DNA from: Chloroflexota bacterium
Lineage (GTDB): Bacteria; Chloroflexota; Dormibacteria; CF-121
DNA: 8,583 bases
Direction of reading: 5' to 3'
Assembly: GCA_005881235.1 (NCBI GenBank)
Contig: VBEQ01000217.1
Coordinates: forward strand, 1-8,583
In this document: piece after piece, positions 6,054-8,583 of the stretch
Position numbering within the stretch: position 1 is the stretch's first letter
How the letters are laid out: the number at the start of each line of letters is the position of its first letter
Position numbers and translations under genes: made by a program
Notes under the pieces: generated by a model
The model's database searches: none
What the model saw: only the letters and a program-made list of their open reading frames with translations
What the model was told of the DNA's origin: nothing

Positions 6054-6952
6054 GCCGCCCGCGGGTCTGCGTCCTGATCCTCAACCGCGATCGCCGCGAG
6101 GACACGCTCGCGTGCCTGGCCTCGCTGCTGGCACGACCGTACGCCAACCTCGACGTGGTCGTGCTCGACAATGCCTCCAGCGACGGAACCGCCGCCGCGG
6201 TGCGCGCCGCCTACCCGCAGATCCAGGTCATCGAGACCGGTGGGAACCTCGGCTACGCGGCCGGCAACAATGTCGGGCTCGAGTGGGCGCGGCGGCATGA
6301 GGCCGAGTACGCGCTGCTCCTCAACGAAGACACCATCGTCGACCCGGACTTCATCAGCCACCTGGTGGATGCCGCGCAGGCCCGGCCGGAGCTGGCGTTT
6401 TTAGGACCGATCGTCTACCACTACAGCGAACCGGAGGTGATCCAGTCGGCCGGCGGCATGATCGCGCCGGACTGGCGGACCTTCCACCGTGGCCAGAACG
6501 AGCCAGACCGCGGCCAGTATGCCCGGCCGTCCGAGGCGGACTGGGTCAGTGGCTGCGCCATCTTCCTGCGGATGTCGGTCGTCGAGCGGATCGGCATGCT
6601 CGACCCCGCCTTTTTCATCTACAGCGAAGAGGTCGATTGGTGCGTCCGGGCCCGGCGCGCCGGTTTTGTGGGGCTGGTCGTCCCCGCGGCGCGGATCTGG
6701 CACAAGGGTGTGCGCCGCGACTATGCGCCGTCGCCCCGCGTCACCTATCTCAGTGCGCGCAATCATCTGCGGCTGCTGCACAAGCACCGCGCCGGCGCGC
6801 GCGCGCTGCTGGGCGCGATGGCGGGCGACCTGCGGACGCTGGCCAGCTGGAGCATCCGCCCGCGCTGGCGCGACCAGCGCGCGCACCGCGATGCGCTCGC
6901 CCGCGCCATGGTCGATTTCTGCCGGGGTTCATTCGGACCACCACCGTTTTGA
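6050..6952 (+). CDS. Family 2 glycosyltransferase (rhamnosyltransferase-like)
   Basis: 300 residues. It is a GT-A fold enzyme that begins immediately with VCVLILNRDR (6-15). VVVLDNASSDGT (36-47) is the nucleotide-binding strand and loop. GNLGYAAGNNVGL (65-77) is characteristic of the RfbF/WbbL rhamnosyltransferase group. LLNEDTIVDPDF (90-101) holds the metal-binding acidic site, here NED where many relatives have NND. WVSGCAIFLRMSVVERIGMLD (165-185) and FFIYSEEVDWCVRARRAGF (188-206) carry the acceptor-binding and catalytic-base region, with the E-D-W signature. ARIWHKG (214-220) supplies the usual late histidine. The Arg-rich C-terminal tail (about 240-300) is amphipathic and may rest on the membrane. 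It probably transfers a sugar, plausibly rhamnose, from an NDP-sugar to the lipid-linked repeat unit in the cytoplasm. Donor and acceptor cannot be read from sequence. L118 is encoded by the rare TTA codon. Confidence 0.92.
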   Translation: MSRPRVCVLILNRDRREDTLACLASLLARPYANLDVVVLDNASSDGTAAAVRAAYPQIQVIETGGNLGYAAGNNVGLEWARRHEAEYALLLNEDTIVDPDFISHLVDAAQARPELAFLGPIVYHYSEPEVIQSAGGMIAPDWRTFHRGQNEPDRGQYARPSEADWVSGCAIFLRMSVVERIGMLDPAFFIYSEEVDWCVRARRAGFVGLVVPAARIWHKGVRRDYAPSPRVTYLSARNHLRLLHKHRAGARALLGAMAGDLRTLASWSIRPRWRDQRAHRDALARAMVDFCRGSFGPPPF

Positions 6953-6964
6953 TCGGATTCAGGG

Positions 6965-6971
6965 AAGGAGG
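6965..6971 (+). promoter_or_regulatory. Ribosome binding site supporting a GTG start
   Basis: AAGGAGG lies 6 bases before GTG 6978, in the 25-base gap after the glycosyltransferase. It is the strongest Shine-Dalgarno in the window and fixes a start that gives a proper signal peptide. No terminator or promoter is visible in the gap. Confidence 0.82.
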
Positions 6972-6977
6972 CGTGAG

Positions 6978-8583
6978 GTGAAGGGATATCGCTCGATCGT
7001 GGTGCTCGTCGCGGCGTTGCTCAGCGCGTCTGTCGCCGTCGGCCTGCAGCCAGGAGCCGGGAACGCGACCGTCTCCGCATCGCAGACCGTCGTCTCAATC
7101 CAGGGGACGCGCTTCCTGATCGATGGCCGGCTGACCTCGCCCGGTAAGCCGGCCGAGGGCCAGTTGCTCAATACCCGCATGGCCCAGGCGATCTTCGACG
7201 ACGACAACCCGGCGACGGTCGGCGACTGGGCCTACCCCGACACGCATCAATGGGACCCGCAGCGGAACACGAACGAGTTCCTGGCGATGCTGCCCACCTA
7301 CGCGCAACACGGGATCCGGATGATCACGGTCGGGCTCCAGGGCGGCTGCCCGGCGCATACGCCGCCGGCGCTCACCTGTCCGGGCGGCGATCACCCCTGG
7401 ACCGTGAGCGCCTTCAACGCCGATGGGTCGCTCAAGCCGGCCTGGATGACGCGGCTCGACCAGGTGATCCGCGCCGCCGACCACAACGGCATCGTGGTGA
7501 TGGTCCAGTTCTTCTACCACGGCCAGGAAAGCAAGGTGGCGGACCAGTTCACCGCCGTCAACAACATCACCGACTGGCTGGTCTTAGGCGGCTATCGCAA
7601 CGTCCTGGTGGAGACGGCGAATGAATGCAACGCCGGCTTTTCCAGCTACCTCGACTGCTCCAACGAGGCGAACGTGGTCAAGCAGGTCCAGGACCGCTCG
7701 GGCGGCACGCTCGAGGTCACGGTCAGCTTCACCGGCGGCGGCATGCCGAGTGACGACGTCATCGCCCAGGAGGACCTCGTGCTCCTGCACGGCAATGGGC
7801 AGACGACCCAGCAGCTCATCGACTTGATCAACGGGCTGAAAGGCAAGGCGGCCTACCAGGCGAACCCGAAGCCGGTCGTCGTCAACGAGGACTCCGTCAG
7901 CCTCGACAACATGAACGCCTCGGTCGCGGCCGGTGTCTCCTGGGGTTACCTGGATACCGGGGTCAACGACTACCGCAACGGCTACCAATCGCCGCCCGTC
8001 AACTGGACCATCAATACCGACGCCAAGCGAGCCTTCTTCGACAACGCGCTGCGCCTGGCCGGTCCGAACAGCGTGGCGACCGCCATCACCTACAGCGGAG
8101 CGACGAGCGGCGATGATCACGACCCCGCCGCCATGTCGGCTCGCCTGCAGGACCTCCAGGGGAGCGCGGTCCCCGACGTGCCGATCGACTTCGCGCTCGG
8201 CGGGCAGACCTGCACCGGCGTAACGAACGCCGCCGGGGTCGCTGCCTGTGCCATCAGCCCGTCGCTCGCGGCCGGCAGCTATCCCCTGATCGTCTCCTTT
8301 GCCGGAACCTCGCTGCTGCAGCCGAGTCGCACCTCGGCATCGTTTGCCGTGACCCGTGAAGAAGTGGCGCTGGCCTACAGCGGCGACACCAGCGTCGCGC
8401 TCGGCGGGACGGCGCACCTGGCCGCCAGCTTGCGCGAAGACGGGCAGACCGCCATTGCCGGCCGCGCCGTCGGCTTCACGCTCGGCGCGGGTGCCTCCGC
8501 GCAGACCTGCACCGCCGCCACTGATGCCAGTGGCAACGCGGCCTGCGCCATCAGCGGCGTCAACCAACCGTTCGGGCCCGGCC
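6978..8583 (+). CDS. Secreted glycoside hydrolase-like protein with Ig-like repeats (3' partial)
   Basis: 535 codons are visible from GTG 6978, open at the window end. Residues 1 to about 30 are a signal peptide (KGYR, then a hydrophobic core to AVGL). Residues about 38-360 look like a TIM-barrel glycosidase of the cellulase-like clan. IQGTRFLIDGRLT (41-53) opens the domain, HGIRMITVGLQGG (111-123) and GIVVMVQFFYH (171-181) are barrel strands, and VLVETANEC (209-217) puts E216 after Asn, as for a clan-A acid/base. PVVVNEDS (299-306) offers E304 as nucleophile. GYQSPPVNWTINTDAKRAFF (335-354) resembles a block I recall from uncharacterised cellulase-like proteins. From about 369 two Ig-like repeats begin (AITYSGATS and ALAYSGDTS), each with a Cys pair 12 residues apart (C412/C424, C511/C523). 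It may act on the polysaccharide made by the neighbouring genes. Substrate and catalytic residues are inferred; a carbohydrate-binding, non-catalytic role is possible. Confidence 0.75.
   Translation, partial: MKGYRSIVVLVAALLSASVAVGLQPGAGNATVSASQTVVSIQGTRFLIDGRLTSPGKPAEGQLLNTRMAQAIFDDDNPATVGDWAYPDTHQWDPQRNTNEFLAMLPTYAQHGIRMITVGLQGGCPAHTPPALTCPGGDHPWTVSAFNADGSLKPAWMTRLDQVIRAADHNGIVVMVQFFYHGQESKVADQFTAVNNITDWLVLGGYRNVLVETANECNAGFSSYLDCSNEANVVKQVQDRSGGTLEVTVSFTGGGMPSDDVIAQEDLVLLHGNGQTTQQLIDLINGLKGKAAYQANPKPVVVNEDSVSLDNMNASVAAGVSWGYLDTGVNDYRNGYQSPPVNWTINTDAKRAFFDNALRLAGPNSVATAITYSGATSGDDHDPAAMSARLQDLQGSAVPDVPIDFALGGQTCTGVTNAAGVAACAISPSLAAGSYPLIVSFAGTSLLQPSRTSASFAVTREEVALAYSGDTSVALGGTAHLAASLREDGQTAIAGRAVGFTLGAGASAQTCTAATDASGNAACAISGVNQPFGPG
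8082..8583 (+). repeat. Tandem Ig-like domain repeats with paired cysteines (second one cut by window end)
   Basis: Unit 1 runs from about 8082 and unit 2 from about 8358. Both share YSG at the start and a QTCT...AACAIS core in which two cysteines flank a TNAAG/TDASG turn. At DNA level, 14 bases are identical at 8204-8217 and 8501-8514. Such bacterial Ig-like modules are usually surface stalks or adhesion/spacer domains. More units probably follow beyond the window. Confidence 0.7.

Noticed and set aside
6795..6806. (GC)6 run as a possible Z-DNA or slippage tract
   Set aside because: It encodes Ala-Arg-Ala codons in frame within the glycosyltransferase tail and is expected at this base composition.
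7584..8567. Minus-strand open frame of about 327 codons opposite the hydrolase gene
   Set aside because: The + strand frame is uninterrupted for 535 codons with a strong Shine-Dalgarno, a signal peptide and Ig-like repeats. The antisense product is Arg/Gly/Val-rich without recognisable features.

Overview
The window is a strongly GC-rich bacterial segment in which seven genes, all on the + strand, lie almost end to end. The first and last genes run off the window. Gaps are 25 bases at most, and most junctions overlap by 1 to 20 bases. Several genes use TTG or GTG starts behind clear Shine-Dalgarno sequences. I see no promoter, terminator, tRNA, mobile element or CRISPR array, so the stretch reads as the inside of one long operon. 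The lineage cannot be fixed from sequence alone. A GC-rich soil-type bacterium (Chloroflexota, Dormibacterota or Actinomycetota-like) is a guess.

Layout. 1-1395 and 1385-3064 are tandem paralogues encoding exported PQQ-type beta-propeller proteins. Both carry an unexpected pair of hydrophobic segments in the middle of the propeller. 3090-3986 encodes a Wzz-type chain-length determinant / polysaccharide co-polymerase. 3986-4732 encodes its partner, a CpsD/CapB-type bacterial tyrosine kinase. 4725-6053 encodes a polytopic O-antigen polymerase/ligase-type (Wzy/WaaL) membrane protein. 6050-6952 encodes a family 2 glycosyltransferase of the rhamnosyltransferase type. 6978 to the window end encodes a secreted glycoside-hydrolase-like TIM-barrel protein followed by cysteine-bearing Ig-like repeats.

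How they fit together. The middle four genes are the core of a Wzx/Wzy-type exopolysaccharide or capsule cluster: a glycosyltransferase builds the repeat unit, the Wzy-like protein polymerises it, and the Wzz/BY-kinase pair controls chain length and export. The flippase, the initiating sugar-phosphate transferase and the other glycosyltransferases are not in the window and presumably lie outside it. The secreted hydrolase could trim or release the polymer. The propellers have no assigned role in such clusters that I know of. They are the least explained part: two adjacent copies, four conserved cysteines each, and an embedded membrane hairpin. They may be surface-tethered scaffolds of the polysaccharide machine.
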